Source: Symsagittifera roscoffensis
Lineage: Eukaryota > Xenacoelomorpha > Acoela > Convolutidae
Direction of reading: 5' to 3'
Assembly (NCBI RefSeq): GCF_963678635.1
Contig: NC_087062.1
Coordinates: 49,922,178 to 49,986,177 of the forward strand
Length of the DNA: 64,000 nucleotides
Shown in pieces: positions 11,614 to 23,580 of the stretch. Each line of letters opens with the position of its first letter. The first letter of the stretch is position 1. The translations under genes were made by a program, and so were the position numbers. A model generated the notes under the pieces. The model was not told the DNA's origin and did not search any database. It was given only the letters and a program-made list of their open reading frames with translations.

Positions 11614-11695
11614 GACAAGGTGGCCGAGTGGTTAAGGATTTGGACTGCTAATCCAATACAGTCCGCGTGCTTGGTTTTGAATCCCATCTCTGTCG
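11614..11695 (+). tRNA. tRNA-Ser(GCT)-like, canonical anticodon loop
   Basis: Loop CTGCTAA on a perfect TTGGA/TCCAA stem is the normal eukaryotic Ser(GCT) form. Acceptor GACAAGG/CTCTGTC pairs apart from one weak step. The T arm is CTTGG TTTTGAAT CCCAT, so C56 is absent and one T-stem pair is lost. Confidence 0.55.
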
Positions 11696-12502
11696 ATTAG
11701 ATTTTAAAAAATACACCTGAACTGAATTAGATAAGCACAACAATTGATGTTTACCTAATTTGTTAGTAACTCATCGGGAAATTTACGAAATCACAAAGTT
11801 CTAGAGATAAAATTGGCTCGCAAACTTTTCAAGTTCGTCTAAGCAGTATAGTCAAGCAATTAAACAATGGCAAATTTTAGGTTTTTTCAAAAAGGAAATC
11901 GGTTGGCCAATGTTATACGTTTCTCTATTTAAACCATTCAAGTAATGAACTTTGAAAAATTTCAAGTTAATTTTTTGGCCCAGTTTTTTTTCCACAAAAA
12001 AGCATCGTTTTTAAATGGAAGCAGATCAAAATTGAAATGTCCTTAAGTTTTTATTTCGCTTCCTCTGATACATTGAAAGCTGTAACAGGTTGCTTTGAAA
12101 AACTTGAAATTTCAGCGAAACGAATTGGTCTGAAAACACGATTTGAACTAGTCTCGTTCTAGGACTAGAGTGCTAAATTTGTCATTACATTTCAAATACA
12201 CAGACGTCAGGTCTATCTTTGATTGAACAATGGTTTGATTTGATAGGTTTTTTTTTGTTTTGAGCTAAAAAAAATCTATTTGAAGCGGAGCAACTTTACT
12301 TCAAGACTAGAGTGCTAAATTCGTCATTACATTTCAAATACACAGATGCCAAGTCTATCTTCTATCTTTGATCGAACAATGGTTTGATTTGATAGGTTTT
12401 TTTTTGTTCTGAGCAAAAATTAAAATTCTATTTGAAGCGGAGCATCTTTGCTTCGAAGTTTTTTTGATTCAAAACAATAAACAAACGAATGCCCGCTCTT
12501 CG

Positions 12503-12584
12503 GACAAGGAGGCCGAGTTGTTAAGGTGTTGGACTGCTCTTCCAATATAGTTTGCGTGCGTGGGTTTGAACCCCATCTCTGTCG
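12503..12584 (+). tRNA. tRNA-Ser(GCT)-like
   Basis: Near copy of the sequence at 8788: perfect anticodon stem, loop CTGCTCT, D loop AGTTGTTAA, T arm GTTTGAACCCC. The acceptor is GACAAGG. Confidence 0.5.
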
Positions 12585-13032
12585 ATTAGTTTTCAAAAAT
12601 ACCTGAACTGAATCCGGAGCACAACAATTGCTGTTTACCTAAATTGTAAATAACTCACCGGGAAACATACAAAATCACAAAATTCTACAGATAAAATTGG
12701 CTCGCAAATTTTTCAAATTCGTCTAAGCAGAATATTCAAGCAAATAAACGTTGAAAAATTTTAAGTTTATTCATGAAGAAAATCGGATGGTCAATGTTAT
12801 ACGTTTTTCTAATAAAGCCATTCAAGCAATGGAATTTTGAAAAATTTCAGGTTTTTTTGGCCGAGTTTTTCCACAAAAAACTTATCAATTCTCAATAGAA
12901 GCATTTCAAAATTAAGTTTTCCTTGAATTTTTGTTTCGCTTCCTTTGATAGTTTGGAAGTTGTAACAGGTTGCTTTGAAAAACTAGAAACTTCAGCGAAA
13001 CGATTTGGTCTGAAAAAAGGTTTGAACTTACC

Positions 13033-13051
13033 TTGAATACCATCTCTGTCG
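13033..13051 (+). pseudogene. tRNA 3' remnant at a deletion junction
   Basis: Third copy of the deletion join (TTGAATACCATCTCTGTCG). It lies 3.74 kb after the one at 9294, inside a long-range duplicated stretch. Confidence 0.7.
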
Positions 13052-13675
13052 ATTAGTTTTTAAAAACACCTGAACTGAATTCGGTAAGCACAACAATTGA
13101 TGTTCACTAATTTGATAATAACTCACCGGAAAATTTACAAAATCACAAATTTCTAGAGATAAATTTGGCTCGAAAATTTTTCAAACTCGTCTAAGCAGAA
13201 TATTCAAGCAATTAAACGTTGAAAAATTTTAGGTTTATTTATGAAGAAAATCGGTTGGCCAATGCTACGTTTTTCTATCTAAACCAATCAAGAAATTTAC
13301 TTTCTTGGCCCTGTTTTTTTTTCAAAAAAAAGAATCGTTTTTAAATGGAAGCAGTCAAAATTAAAATTTGGTTAATTTTTTGTTTCGCTTCCTCTGATAG
13401 TTTGAAAGCTGTAATAGGTTGCTTTGAAAAATTTGAAATTTCAGCAAAACGATATGGTCTAAAATATTATTTAAACTAGTCTCGTTCTAGGACTAGAGTG
13501 CTAAATTCGTCATTACATTTCAAATACACAGACCTCAAGTCTATTTTTGATCGAAAAATGGCTTGATTTGACGGGTTTTTTGTTTTGAGCAAAAAAAATT
13601 CCTATTTGAAATGAAGCATCTTTGCTTCATTTTTTTTTGTTTCAATTCAATTTACCATTGAATGAACTATGGTTA

Positions 13676-13757
13676 GGCAAGGTTGCCGAGAGGTTAAAAC
13701 GGTTGGCTGCTGACACCATAAGTTTTGCTTGCGTGGGTTCGAATCCCATCTCTGTCG
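13676..13757 (+). pseudogene. tRNA-Ser-like, family D
   Basis: The acceptor starts GGCAAGG. The anticodon stem is lost. The T arm GTGGG TTCGAAT CCCAT is fully canonical. It lies 3.73 kb after the family D copy at 9943, in the same context. Confidence 0.5.
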
Positions 13758-14297
13758 ATTAGTTTTTTTTAAAACCCCTGAACTGAATTCGGTAAGCACA
13801 AAACTGATGCTTATCTAGTTTGTTAAAACTCAGCGGGAAATTTACTAAATCACAAAACTCTAGAGATAAAATTGGCTCGCAATTTTTTCAAATTCATCTA
13901 AGCAGACTAGTCAAGCAATTAAACAATGACACATTTTACGTTTTTTTTTCATAAAGAAAATCGGTTGGCCAATGTTATACGTTTTTCTGTATTTTCATTT
14001 CGCTTCTTTTGATAGTTTGAAAGCTGTAACAGGTTGCTTTGAAAAATTTGATACTTCAGCCAAACGATTTGGTCTGAAAAACGATTTGAACTAGTCTTGA
14101 TGTAGAACTAGAGTGCTAAATTTGTCATTACATTTCAAATACACAGAAAACAAGTCTATCTTTGATCGAACAATGGTTTGATTTGATAGGTTTTCTTTGT
14201 TTCGAGCAATAAAATAGTATTCTATTTGAAGCGGAGCATCTTTGCTTCAAAGTTTTTTTTGGTTCGACTCAATTAACAACCGAACGACCTCAGGTTA

Positions 14298-14379
14298 GAC
14301 AAGGTGGCCGAGTGGTTAAGGCTTTGGACTGCTTATCCAATACAGTCCGCGTGCTTGATTTTGAATCCCATCTCTGTCG
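14298..14379 (+). tRNA. tRNA-Ser(GCT)-like
   Basis: Loop CTGCTTA on a TTGGA/TCCAA stem, with acceptor GACAAGG/CTCTGTC. The T arm is CTTGATTTTGAATCCC, with mismatches and no C56. Close to the copy at 11614. Confidence 0.5.
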
Positions 14380-15019
14380 ATTAGATTTAAAAAAAACACC
14401 TGAACTGAATTAGATAAGCACAACAATTGATGTTTACCTAATGTGTTACTAACTCATCGGAAAATTCACTAAATCACAAAGTTCTAGAGATAAAATTGGC
14501 TCGCAAACTTTTCAAGTTCGTCTAAGCAGTATAGTCAAGCAATTAAACAATGACAAATTTTAGGTTTTTTCTAAAAGAAAATCGGTTGGCCAATGTTATA
14601 CGTTTCTCTATTTAAACCATTCAAGTAATGAACTTTGAAAAATTTCAAGTTAATTTTTGGCCCAGTTTTTTTAAACGGAAGCAGATCAAAATTAAAATGT
14701 CCTTAATTTTTTATTTCGCTTCCTCTGATACATTGAAAGCTGTAACAGGTTGCTTTGAAAAACTTGAAATTTCAGCGAAACGAATTGGTCTGAAAACACA
14801 TTTTAAATAGTCTCGTTCTAAGACTAGAGTGCTAATTTCGTCATTACATTTCAAATACACAGATGCCAAGTCTATTTTCTATCTTTGATCGAACAATGGT
14901 TTGATTTGATAGGTTTTTTTTTGTTTTGAGCAAAAATTATTATTCTATTTGAAGCGGAGCATCTTTGCTTCAAAGTTTTACTGGTTCAATTCAATAAACA
15001 AAATAATGCCCGCTGTTCA

Positions 15020-15101
15020 GACAGGATGGCCGAGTTGTTAAGGTGTCGGACTGCACTTCCAATATAGTCTACGTGCGTGAGTTTGAATCCCATCTATGTC
15101 G
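15020..15101 (+). pseudogene. tRNA-Ser-like with anticodon GCA
   Basis: Same GCA anticodon loop (CTGCACT) and broken acceptor as at 10681, with one further T-stem change (GTGAG). The surrounding unit is also a near copy. Confidence 0.5.
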
Positions 15102-15552
15102 ATTTAGTTTTCAAACATACCTGAACTGAATTCGGTAAGCACAACATTTGATGTTTACCTATTTGTTATTAAGTCACCGGGAAACTTAGAAAATCACAAA
15201 ATTCTAGAGATAAAATTGGCTCGAATTTTTTTTCAGTTTCGTCTAAGCAGTATAGTCAAGAATATAACGTTGAACATTTTTAAGCTTATTCATGAGGAAA
15301 ATCGGTTGGTCAATGTTATACGTTTTTCTAATAAAGTCTTTCAAGCAATGGAATTTTGAAAAATTTCAGGTTTTTTTGGCCGAGTTTTTCCACAAAAAAC
15401 GTATCGTTTTGCAATGGAAGCAATTCAAAACTAAGATTTCCTTAAACTTTTGTTTCGCTTCCTTTGATATTTTGAAAGCTGTAACAAAATGCTTTAAAAA
15501 ACCTGAAATTTTAGCGAAACGATATGGTCTGAAAAAAGGTTTGAACCTACCT

Positions 15553-15570
15553 TGAATACCATCTTTGTCG
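15553..15570 (+). pseudogene. tRNA 3' remnant at a deletion junction
   Basis: Fourth copy of the same deletion join, followed by the normal TTAGTTTTT and unit body. Confidence 0.7.
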
Positions 15571-16127
15571 ATTAGTTTTTAAAAACACCTGAACTGAATT
15601 CGGTAAGCACAACAAATGATGTTTACCTAATTTGTAAATAACTCACCGGAAAATTTACTAAATTACAAAAATCTGGAGATAAAATTGGCTTGCAAACTTT
15701 TCAAATTCGTCTAAGCAGAATAGTCAAGCAATTAAACGTTGAAAAAAATTAGGTTTATTCATGAAGAAAATCGGTCGGCCAATGTTATTCGTTTTTCTGT
15801 TGAAACCATTCAAGTAATGGAGTTTTGAAAATTTTCAAGTTACTTTTTTGGCCCAGTTTTTTCACAAAAAATCATCGTTTTCAAATGGAAGCAGATCAAA
15901 ATTAAAAATCCTTAACTGTTTGTTTTGCTTCCTCTGATAGTTTGAAAGCTGCAACAGGTTGCTTTGAAAAACTTGAAAAATCAGCGAAATGAGTTGGTCT
16001 GAAAAACGATTTGAACTAGTCTCGTTCTAGGACGAGATTGCTAAATTCGTCATTTTATTTCAAATACACAGACGTTGAGTCTATTTTCGATCGAACAATG
16101 CTTTGATTTGTTAGGTTATTTAGTTTA

Positions 16128-16209
16128 GAGAAAGTGGCCGAGTGGTTAAGGCGTTGGACTGCTCGTCCAATACAATCTGCGGGCGTGGGTTTGAATCCTA
16201 TCTCTGACG
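16128..16209 (+). pseudogene. tRNA-Ser-like, decayed acceptor
   Basis: The anticodon stem TTGGA/TCCAA is perfect (loop CTGCTCG), but acceptor GAGAAAG against CTCTGAC has three mismatches. The upstream spacer with the TTTTGAGC and GAAGC motifs has been deleted. Confidence 0.5.
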
Positions 16210-16843
16210 ACTAGTTTTCAAATACACCTGAACTGAATTCGGTAAGCACAACAATTGATGTTTACGGAAAAATTTACAAAAAATCACAAAATTCTAGAGT
16301 TAAAATAGTCTCGAAAACTTTTTAAGTTTGTCTCAATAGAATAGTCAAGCGATTAAACGTTGAAAAATTTTAAGTTTATTCATGAATAAAATCGGTTGGC
16401 CAATGTTATACGTTTTTCTATCTAAACCATTCAAGGAATGGAGTTTTGAAAATTTTCAAGTTACTTACTTGGCCAAGTTTTTTTTCTCAAAAAAGCATCG
16501 TTTTTAAATGGAAGCAGATCAAATTTAAAATTTACTTAAATTTTTTTTCGCTTCCACTGATAGTTTGAAAGCTGTAACTGGTTGCATTGACAAACTTGAA
16601 AATTCAGTGAAACGATTTGGTCTGAACAACGATTTGAACTAGTCTCGTTCTAGGACTAGAGTGCTAAATTTGTCATTACATTTCAAATACACAGACGTCA
16701 GGTCTATCTTTGATTGAACAATGGTTTGATTTGATAGGTTTTTTTTTTTGTTTTGAGCTAAAAAAAATCTATTTGAAGCGGAGCAACTTTACTTCAAATT
16801 TTTTTTGGTTGGATTCAATTAACAAACGAATGAACTCTGGTCA

Positions 16844-16925
16844 GAGAAGGTAGCCGAGTGGTTAAGGCGATGGACTGCTCATCCAATACAGTCTGATTGC
16901 GTGGGTTTGAATCTTATCTCTGTCG
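16844..16925 (+). pseudogene. tRNA-Ser-like, GAGAAGG variant
   Basis: Acceptor GAGAAGG/CTCTGTC has mismatches at positions 3 and 5. Box A is TAGCCGAGTGG. The anticodon stem ATGGA/TCCAA loses its first pair. The T arm is TTTGAATCTTAT. Confidence 0.45.
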
Positions 16926-17576
16926 ATTAGTTTCAAAAAACACCTGAACTGAATTCGGTAAGCACAACAATTGATGTTTACCTAATTTGTTATTAACTCA
17001 CATGTGGTTAGTTACTAAATTACAAAACTGGAGATAAAATTGGCTCGCAAACTTTTCAAATTCGTCCAAGCAGAATAGTCAGGCCATTGAACGTTGAAAA
17101 AATTTAAGTTTAATCAAATATAAAAAATCGGTCGGCCGATTTTTTACGTTTTTCTATTGATACCATTCAAGTAATTGAATTCTGAAAAATTTCAAGTTAC
17201 TTTTTTGGCCCAGTTTTTTCCCAAAAAATCATAGTTTTTAAGTAGAAGCAGATCAAAATTATAAAACCTTAAATTTTTGTTTCGCTTCCTCTGATAGTTT
17301 GAAAGCTGTAACAGGTTGCATTGACAAACTTGAAAATTCAGTGAAACGATTTGGTCTGAAAAACGATTTGAACTAGTCTCGTTCTAGAACTAGAGTGCTA
17401 AATTTGTCATTACATTTGAAATACACAGACGTCAGGTCTATCTTTGATTGAACAATGGTTTGATTGGATAGGTTTTTTTGTTTTGAGCAAAAAAATATAT
17501 TCTATTTGAAGCGGAGCATCTTTGCTTTAAAATTTTTTTGGTTGGATTCAATTAACAAACGAATGAACTCTGGTCA

Positions 17577-17658
17577 GAGAAGGTAGCCGAGTGGTTAAGG
17601 CGATGGACTGCTCATCCAATACAGTCTGATTGCGTGGGTTTGAATCTTATCTCTGTCG
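17577..17658 (+). pseudogene. tRNA-Ser-like, GAGAAGG variant, duplicate
   Basis: Identical by eye to the copy at 16844-16925. It is the second half of the 733 bp duplication. Confidence 0.45.
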
Positions 17659-18303
17659 ATTAGTTTCAAAAAACACCTGAACTGAATTCGGTAAGCACAA
17701 CAATTGATGTTTACCTATTTTGTTATTAACTCACCTGTGGTTAGTTACTAAATTACAAAACTGGAGATAAAATTGGCTCGCAAACTTTTCAAATTCGTCC
17801 AAGCAGAAAAGTCAGGCCATTGAACGTTGAAAAAATTTAAGTTAAATCATATATAAAAAATCGGTCGGCCGATTTTTTACGTTTTTCTATTGATACCATT
17901 CAAGTAATTGAATTCTGAAAAATTTCAAGTTACTTTTTTGGCCCAGTTTTTTCCCAAAAAATCATAGTTTTTAAGTAGAAGCAGATCAAAATTATAAAAC
18001 CTTAAATTTTTGTTTCGCTTCCTCTGATAGTTTGAAAGCTGTAACAGGTTGCTTCGAAAAACTTGAAATTTCAGCGAAACGATTTGGTCTGAAAAACTAC
18101 TTGAACTAGTCTTGTTCTAGGACTAGAGTGCTTAGTTCGTCATTAACTTTCAAATAGACAGACCTCAAGTCTATCTTTGATCGATTAAAGGTTTGATTTG
18201 ACGGGTGTTTTGTTTTGAGCAAAAAAAATTCTATTTGAAGTAAAGCATCTTTGCTGCATTTTTTTTGTTTCGATTCAATTTATCATTGAATAAACTCCGG
18301 TTA

Positions 18304-18385
18304 GGCAGGGTTGCTGAGAGGTTAAATCGATTGACTGCTGACCCCATACGTTTTGCTTGCGTGGGTTCGAATCCCATCTCTGTCG
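18304..18385 (+). pseudogene. tRNA-Ser-like, family D
   Basis: GGCAGGG acceptor, box A changed to TTGCTGAGAGG, anticodon stem lost, T arm canonical (GTGGG TTCGAAT CCCAT). Confidence 0.5.
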
Positions 18386-18920
18386 ATTAGTTTTTTTAAA
18401 ACCCTGAACTGAATTCGTTAGGCACAAAAAATGACGTTTATCTAGTTTGTTAGTAACACACCGAGAAATTTACTAAATCAGAAAATTCTAGAGATAAAAT
18501 TGGCTCGCAAACTTTTCAAATTCATCTAAGCAGACTAGTCAAGCAATTAAACAATGACAAAGTTCAACTTTTTTCATAAAGAAAATCAATTGGCCAATGT
18601 TATACGTTTTTCTGTATTTTCATTTCGCTTCTTCTGTTAGTTTGAAAGCTGTAACAATTTACTTTGAAAAACTTGAAACTTCAGCCAAACGATTTGGTCT
18701 GAAAAACGAGTTGAACTAGTCGAGATGAAGGACTAAAGTGCTAAGTTTGTCATTACATTTCAAATACACAGAAGTCAAGTCGATCTTTGATCGAACAATA
18801 GTTTGATTTGATAGGTTTTCTTTGTTTCGGGCACAAAAAAGTATTATATTTGAAGCGGATCATCTTTGCTTCAAAGATTTATTGGTTCGATTCAATTAAC
18901 AACCGAATGACCTCAGGTTA

Positions 18921-19002
18921 GACAGGGTGGCCGGGTGGCTAAGCCGTTGGACTGCTCACCAAATACAGTCCGCGTGCTTGGTTTTGAATCCCATCTCTGT
19001 CG
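18921..19002 (+). pseudogene. tRNA-Ser-like
   Basis: The acceptor is intact. The D arm is GCCGGGTGGCTAAGCC. The anticodon stem is reduced to four pairs (TTGG/CCAA). The T loop is TTTTGAAT. Confidence 0.5.
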
Positions 19003-19632
19003 ATTAGATTTAAAAAGAACACCTGAACTGAATTAGATAAGCACAACAATTGATGTTTACCTAATTTGTTATTAACTCATCGGGAAATTTACTAAATCAC
19101 AACGTTCTAGAGATAAAATTGTCTCGCAAACTTTTCAAATTGGTCTAAGCAGAATAGTCAAGCAATTAAACAATGACAAATTTTATTTTTTTTTCATAAG
19201 GAAAATCGGTTGGCCAATGTCATACGTTTCTCTATGTAAACCATTCAAGTAATGAACTTTTGAAAAATTTCAAGTTAATCTTTTGGCCCTGTTTTTTTTC
19301 TACAAAAAAGCATCGCTTTTAAATGGAAGCAGATCAAAACTAAAATGTCCTTAAATTTTTTGTTTCGCTTCCTCTGATAGTTTGAAAGCTGTAACAGATT
19401 GCTTTGAAAACTTGAAATTTCAGCGAAACGAATTGGTCTCTAGGACTAAAGTGCTAAATTCGTCATTACATTTCAAATACACAGATGTCAAGTCTATCTT
19501 TGATCGAACAGTGGTTTGATTTGATAGTTTTTTTTTATTTGAGCAAAAAATAATATTCGATTTGAAGCGGAGCATCTTTGCTTCAAAGTTTTATTGGTTC
19601 AATACAAAAAATAAACGAATGTCCATTGTTCA

Positions 19633-19714
19633 GACAGGGTGGCCGAGTTGTTAAGGTGTTGGACTGCTCTTCCAATATAGTCTGCGTACGTGGGTTTGAA
19701 TCCCATCTCTGTCG
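19633..19714 (+). tRNA. tRNA-Ser(GCT)-like, family A related
   Basis: Acceptor GACAGGG/CTCTGTC, anticodon stem TTGGA/TCCAA (loop CTGCTCT) and T stem GTGGG/CCCAT all pair. The D loop is AGTTGTTAA and the T loop TTTGAAT. The unit downstream is shortened by a deletion near 19818. Confidence 0.55.
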
Positions 19715-20171
19715 GGTAGTTTGCAAAAACACCAGACCTGAATTCGGCAAGCACAACAATTGATGTTTAACTAATTTGTTATTAACTCATCGGCAAATTT
19801 TTTAAATCACAAAGTTCATAGGCACGGACTTTTGAAAAACTTGAGGTTACTTTTTTGGCCGAGTTTTTCCACAAACAACTATCGTTTCTCAACGGAAACA
19901 ATTTAAAATTAGGTTTTCCTTAATTTTTTGTTTCGCATCGTTTGGTAGTTTCAAAGCTCTAACTGGTTGCCTAGAAAAACTAGAAGTTTCAGCAAAACAA
20001 TTCAGTCTATAAAAAAGGTTTGCACAAGCCCTGTTCTAAGACTAGTGTGCTAACTTCGTCATTACAATTTATATACACAGACATCAAGTTTATTTTTGAT
20101 CGAGCAATGGCTTGAATTGCTTTAATTTTTTATTGGTTCGATTCTTTTTACCAAGGATTGACTTCAAGTGT

Positions 20172-20252
20172 TATAGGCTGGCAGCGAGTTGAAGGCGGTG
20201 AAGTGTTATTCAATATGTTCTGAGTGCGTGGGTTCGAAACTCATCCCTGACG
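20172..20252 (+). pseudogene. tRNA-derived, family E (first copy)
   Basis: 81 nt. Matches the common 3' half (TGCGTGGGTTCGAAAC) and a shifted 5' half (TATAGGCTGGCAGCGAG). The acceptor stem, anticodon stem and T stem are all broken. The T loop keeps TTCGAA. Confidence 0.45.
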
Positions 20253-20845
20253 AGTAATTTCTAACAAACACCTGAACTGTATTCGGTAGGCACAAAAACT
20301 GATGTTTACCTTATTTTGTTAATAACTCACCAAAAAACTTGTCAGGTCACAAAAAATTGGAGAAAGAATCGGCGCGCAAAACATTGAAGTTCGTCTAAGC
20401 AGAATAATCAAGCAACCAAACGTTGAAAAATTTCAAGATGTTCATGAAAAAAATTGGATGGCCAATGTAATACGTTTTGCCATTAAAACCATTCAAGGCA
20501 CGGTATTTTGAAAAACTTGAGGTTTTTTTTTGGCCGAGTTTTTCCACAAACAAGTATCGTTTCACAAGGGAAGCAATACAAAGTTAGGTTTTCCTTAATT
20601 TTTTGTTTCGCAACGGTTGATAGTTTCAAAGCTCTAATAGGTTGCTTAGAAAAATTGGAAATTTTAGCAAAACGATTCGGTCTATAAAATGATTTCTACC
20701 AGTCCTGTTCTAAGACTAGTGTGCTAACTTCGTCATTACATTTTATATACACAGACATCAAATCCATATTTGATCGAGCAATGGCTTGAATTGCTTTAAT
20801 TTTTTATTGGTTCGGTTCAATTTACTAATGATTGACCTCTGTTCT

Positions 20846-20926
20846 TACAGGCTGGCAGCGAGGTGAAGGCGTTGAAGTGTTAATCAGTATGTTCTGCGTG
20901 CGTGGGTTCGAAACTCATCCCTTACG
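20846..20926 (+). pseudogene. tRNA-derived, family E
   Basis: TACAGGCTGGCAGCGAGG 5' end and CCCTTACG 3' end leave no acceptor stem. The anticodon region is unrecognisable (TTGAAGTGTTAATCAG). Confidence 0.45.
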
Positions 20927-21512
20927 AGTTATATTTTCTGAACTGAATTCGGTAGTCACAAAAACTGATGTTTACCAAACTTTGTTAATAACTCACCAAA
21001 AAACTTGTCAGGTCACAAAAAATTGGAGAAAGAATCGGCACGACAAACATTGAAGTTCGTCTAAGCAGAATAGTCAAGCAAACAAACGTTGAAAATTTTC
21101 AAATTTGTTCATGAAAAAATTGGATGGCCAATTTAAAACGTTTTGCAATTAAAACCATTCGAATCACGGATTTTCGAAAAACTTGAGGTTAATTTTTTGG
21201 CCAAGTTTTTCCACAAACAACTATCGTTTCACAACGGAAGCAATACAAAGTTAGGTTATCCTTAATTTTTTGTTTCGCATCGGTTGATAGTTTCAAAGCT
21301 CTAATAGGTTGCTTAGAAAAATTGGAAACTTTAGCAAAACGATTCGGTCTATAAAATGATTTCTACCAGTCCTGTTCTAAGACTAGTGTGCTAACTTCGT
21401 CATTACATTTTATATACACAGACATCAAATCCATATTTGATCGAGCAATGGCTTGAATTGCTTTAATTTTTTATTGGTTCGATTCAATTTACTGATGATT
21501 GACCTCTGTTCT

Positions 21513-21593
21513 TACAGGCTGGCAGCGAGGTGAAGGCGTTGAAGTGTTAATCAATATGTTCTGCGTGCGTGGGTTCGAAACGCATCCCTTACG
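21513..21593 (+). pseudogene. tRNA-derived, family E
   Basis: Duplicate of the copy at 20846 with a few substitutions (for example AATCAATATG and CGCATCCC). Confidence 0.45.
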
Positions 21594-22180
21594 AGTTATA
21601 TTTTCTGAACTGAATTCGGTAGGCACAAAAACTGATGTTTATCAAACTTTGTTAATAACTCACCAAAAAACTTGTCAGGTCACAAAAAATTGGAGAAAGA
21701 ATCGGCACGACAAACATTGAAGTTCGTCTAAGCAGAATAGTCAAGCAACCAAACGTTGAAAAATTTCAAATTTGTTCAGGAAAAAAATTGGATGGCCAAT
21801 TTAATACGTTTTGCTGTTAAAACCATTCGAATCACGGATTTTCGAAAAACTGGAGGTTAATTTTTTGGCCAAGTTTTTCCACAAACAACTATCGTTTCAC
21901 AACGGAAGCGATATAAAGTTAGTTTTTCTTTAGTTTTTTGTTTCGCATCGGTTGATAGTTTCAAAGCTCTAACAGGTTGCTTAGAAAAATTGAAAATTTT
22001 ATCAAAACGATTCGGTCTATAAAAAAATTTCTACCAGTCCTGTTCTAAGACTAGTGTGCTAACTTCGTCGTTACATTTTTTATACACAGACATCAAGTCT
22101 ATTTTTGATCGAGCAATGGCTTGAATTGCTTTAATTTTTTATTGGTTCGTTTCAATTTACCAATGATTGACCCCTGGTCT

Positions 22181-22261
22181 TACAGGCTGGCAGCGAGGTG
22201 AAGGCGGTGAAGTGGTAATCAATATGTTCTGCGTGCGTGGGTTCGAAACTCATTCCTTACG
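22181..22261 (+). pseudogene. tRNA-derived, family E, trimer copy 1a
   Basis: Degenerate tRNA relic: TACAGGCTGGCAGCGAGG start, GGTTCGAAAC T arm, ending CCTTACG. Confidence 0.45.
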
Positions 22262-22856
22262 AGTAATTTTTTACGAACACCTGAACTGAATTCGGTAGGC
22301 ACAAAAACTGCTGTTTACCTAACTTTGTTAATAATTCACCAAAAAACTTTTCAGGTCACAAAAAATTGGAGAAATAATCGGCACGCAAAACATTGAAGTT
22401 CGTCTAAGCAGAATAGTCAAGCAACCAAACGTTGAAAAATTTCAAGTTTGTTCATGAAAAAAATTGGATGGCAAATGTAATACATTTTGCTATTAAAACC
22501 ATTCAAGGCACTGATTTTTGAAAAACTTGAGGTTACTTTTTTGGCCGAGTTTTTCCACAAACAACTATCCTTTCACAACGGAAGTGATATAAAGTTGGGT
22601 TTTCCTTAATTTTTTGTTTTGCATCGGTTGATATATTTGAAGCTCTAACAGATTGCTTAGAAAAATTGGAAATTTTAGCAAAACGATTCGGTCTATAAAA
22701 AGATTTCTACCAGTCCTGTTCTAAGACTAGTATACTAACTTCGTCATTACATTTTATATACACAGACTTCAAGTCCATTTTTGATCAAGCAATGGCTTGA
22801 ATTGCTTTAATTTTTTATTGGTTCGATTCAATTTACCAATGATTGACCTCTGGTCT

Positions 22857-22937
22857 TACAGGCTGGCAGCGAGGTGAAGGCGGTGAAGTGGTAATCAATA
22901 TGTTCTGCGTGCGTGGGTTCGATACTCATTCCTTACG
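22857..22937 (+). pseudogene. tRNA-derived, family E, trimer copy 1b
   Basis: As at 22181, with T arm GGTTCGATAC. Confidence 0.45.
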
Positions 22938-23580
22938 AGTAAATTTTTACGAACACCTGAACTGAATTCGGTAGGCACAAAAACTGATGTTTACCTATTT
23001 TGTTAATAATTCACCAAAAAACTTGTCAGGTCACAAAAATTGGAGAAAGAATCGGCACGCAAAACATTGAAGTTCGTATAAGCAGAATAGTCAAGCAACC
23101 AAACGTTGAAAAATTTCAAGTTTGTTCATGAAAAAATTGGATGGCAAATGTAATACGTTTTGCTAATCAAACCATTCAAGGCACGGATTTTTGAAAACCT
23201 TGAGGTTACTTTTTTATCCGAGTTTTTCCACAAACAACTATCCTTTCACAACGGAAGCGATATAAAGTTAGGTTTTCCTTAATTTTTTGTTTTGCATCGG
23301 TTGATAGATTCAAAGCTCTAACAGGTTGCTTTGAAAAACTTGAAATTTCAGCGAAAGGATTTGGTCTGAAAAACTACTTGAACTAGTCTTGTTCTAGGAC
23401 TAGAGAGCTTAATTCGTCAATATCTTTCAAATACACATACCTCAAGTCTATCTTTGATCGAATAATGGTTTGATTTGACGGGTTTTTTGTTTTGAGCAAA
23501 AAAAATTCTATTTGAAGTGAAGCATCTTTGCTTCATTTTTTTTGTTTCGATTCAATTTATTATTGAATAAACTCTGGTTA

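Larger units (their letters stand above)
16795..18050 (+). repeat. Recent 733 bp tandem duplication
   Basis: The stretch that starts near 16795 (GGTTGGATTCAATTAAC, tRNA at 16844) is repeated with only a few differences from about 17528 (tRNA at 17577). Both carry the rare GAGAAGGTAGCC tRNA variant and a distinctive TCGGTCGGCCGATTTTTTAC segment in the body. Confidence 0.85.
20830..22170 (+). repeat. 667 bp tandem duplication of family E units
   Basis: Units with tRNA-like parts at 20846 and 21513 are nearly identical for their whole length, including a shortened post-tRNA segment (TTACGAGTTATATTTTCTG). The next E unit at 22181 is less similar and has the longer form. Confidence 0.8.
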
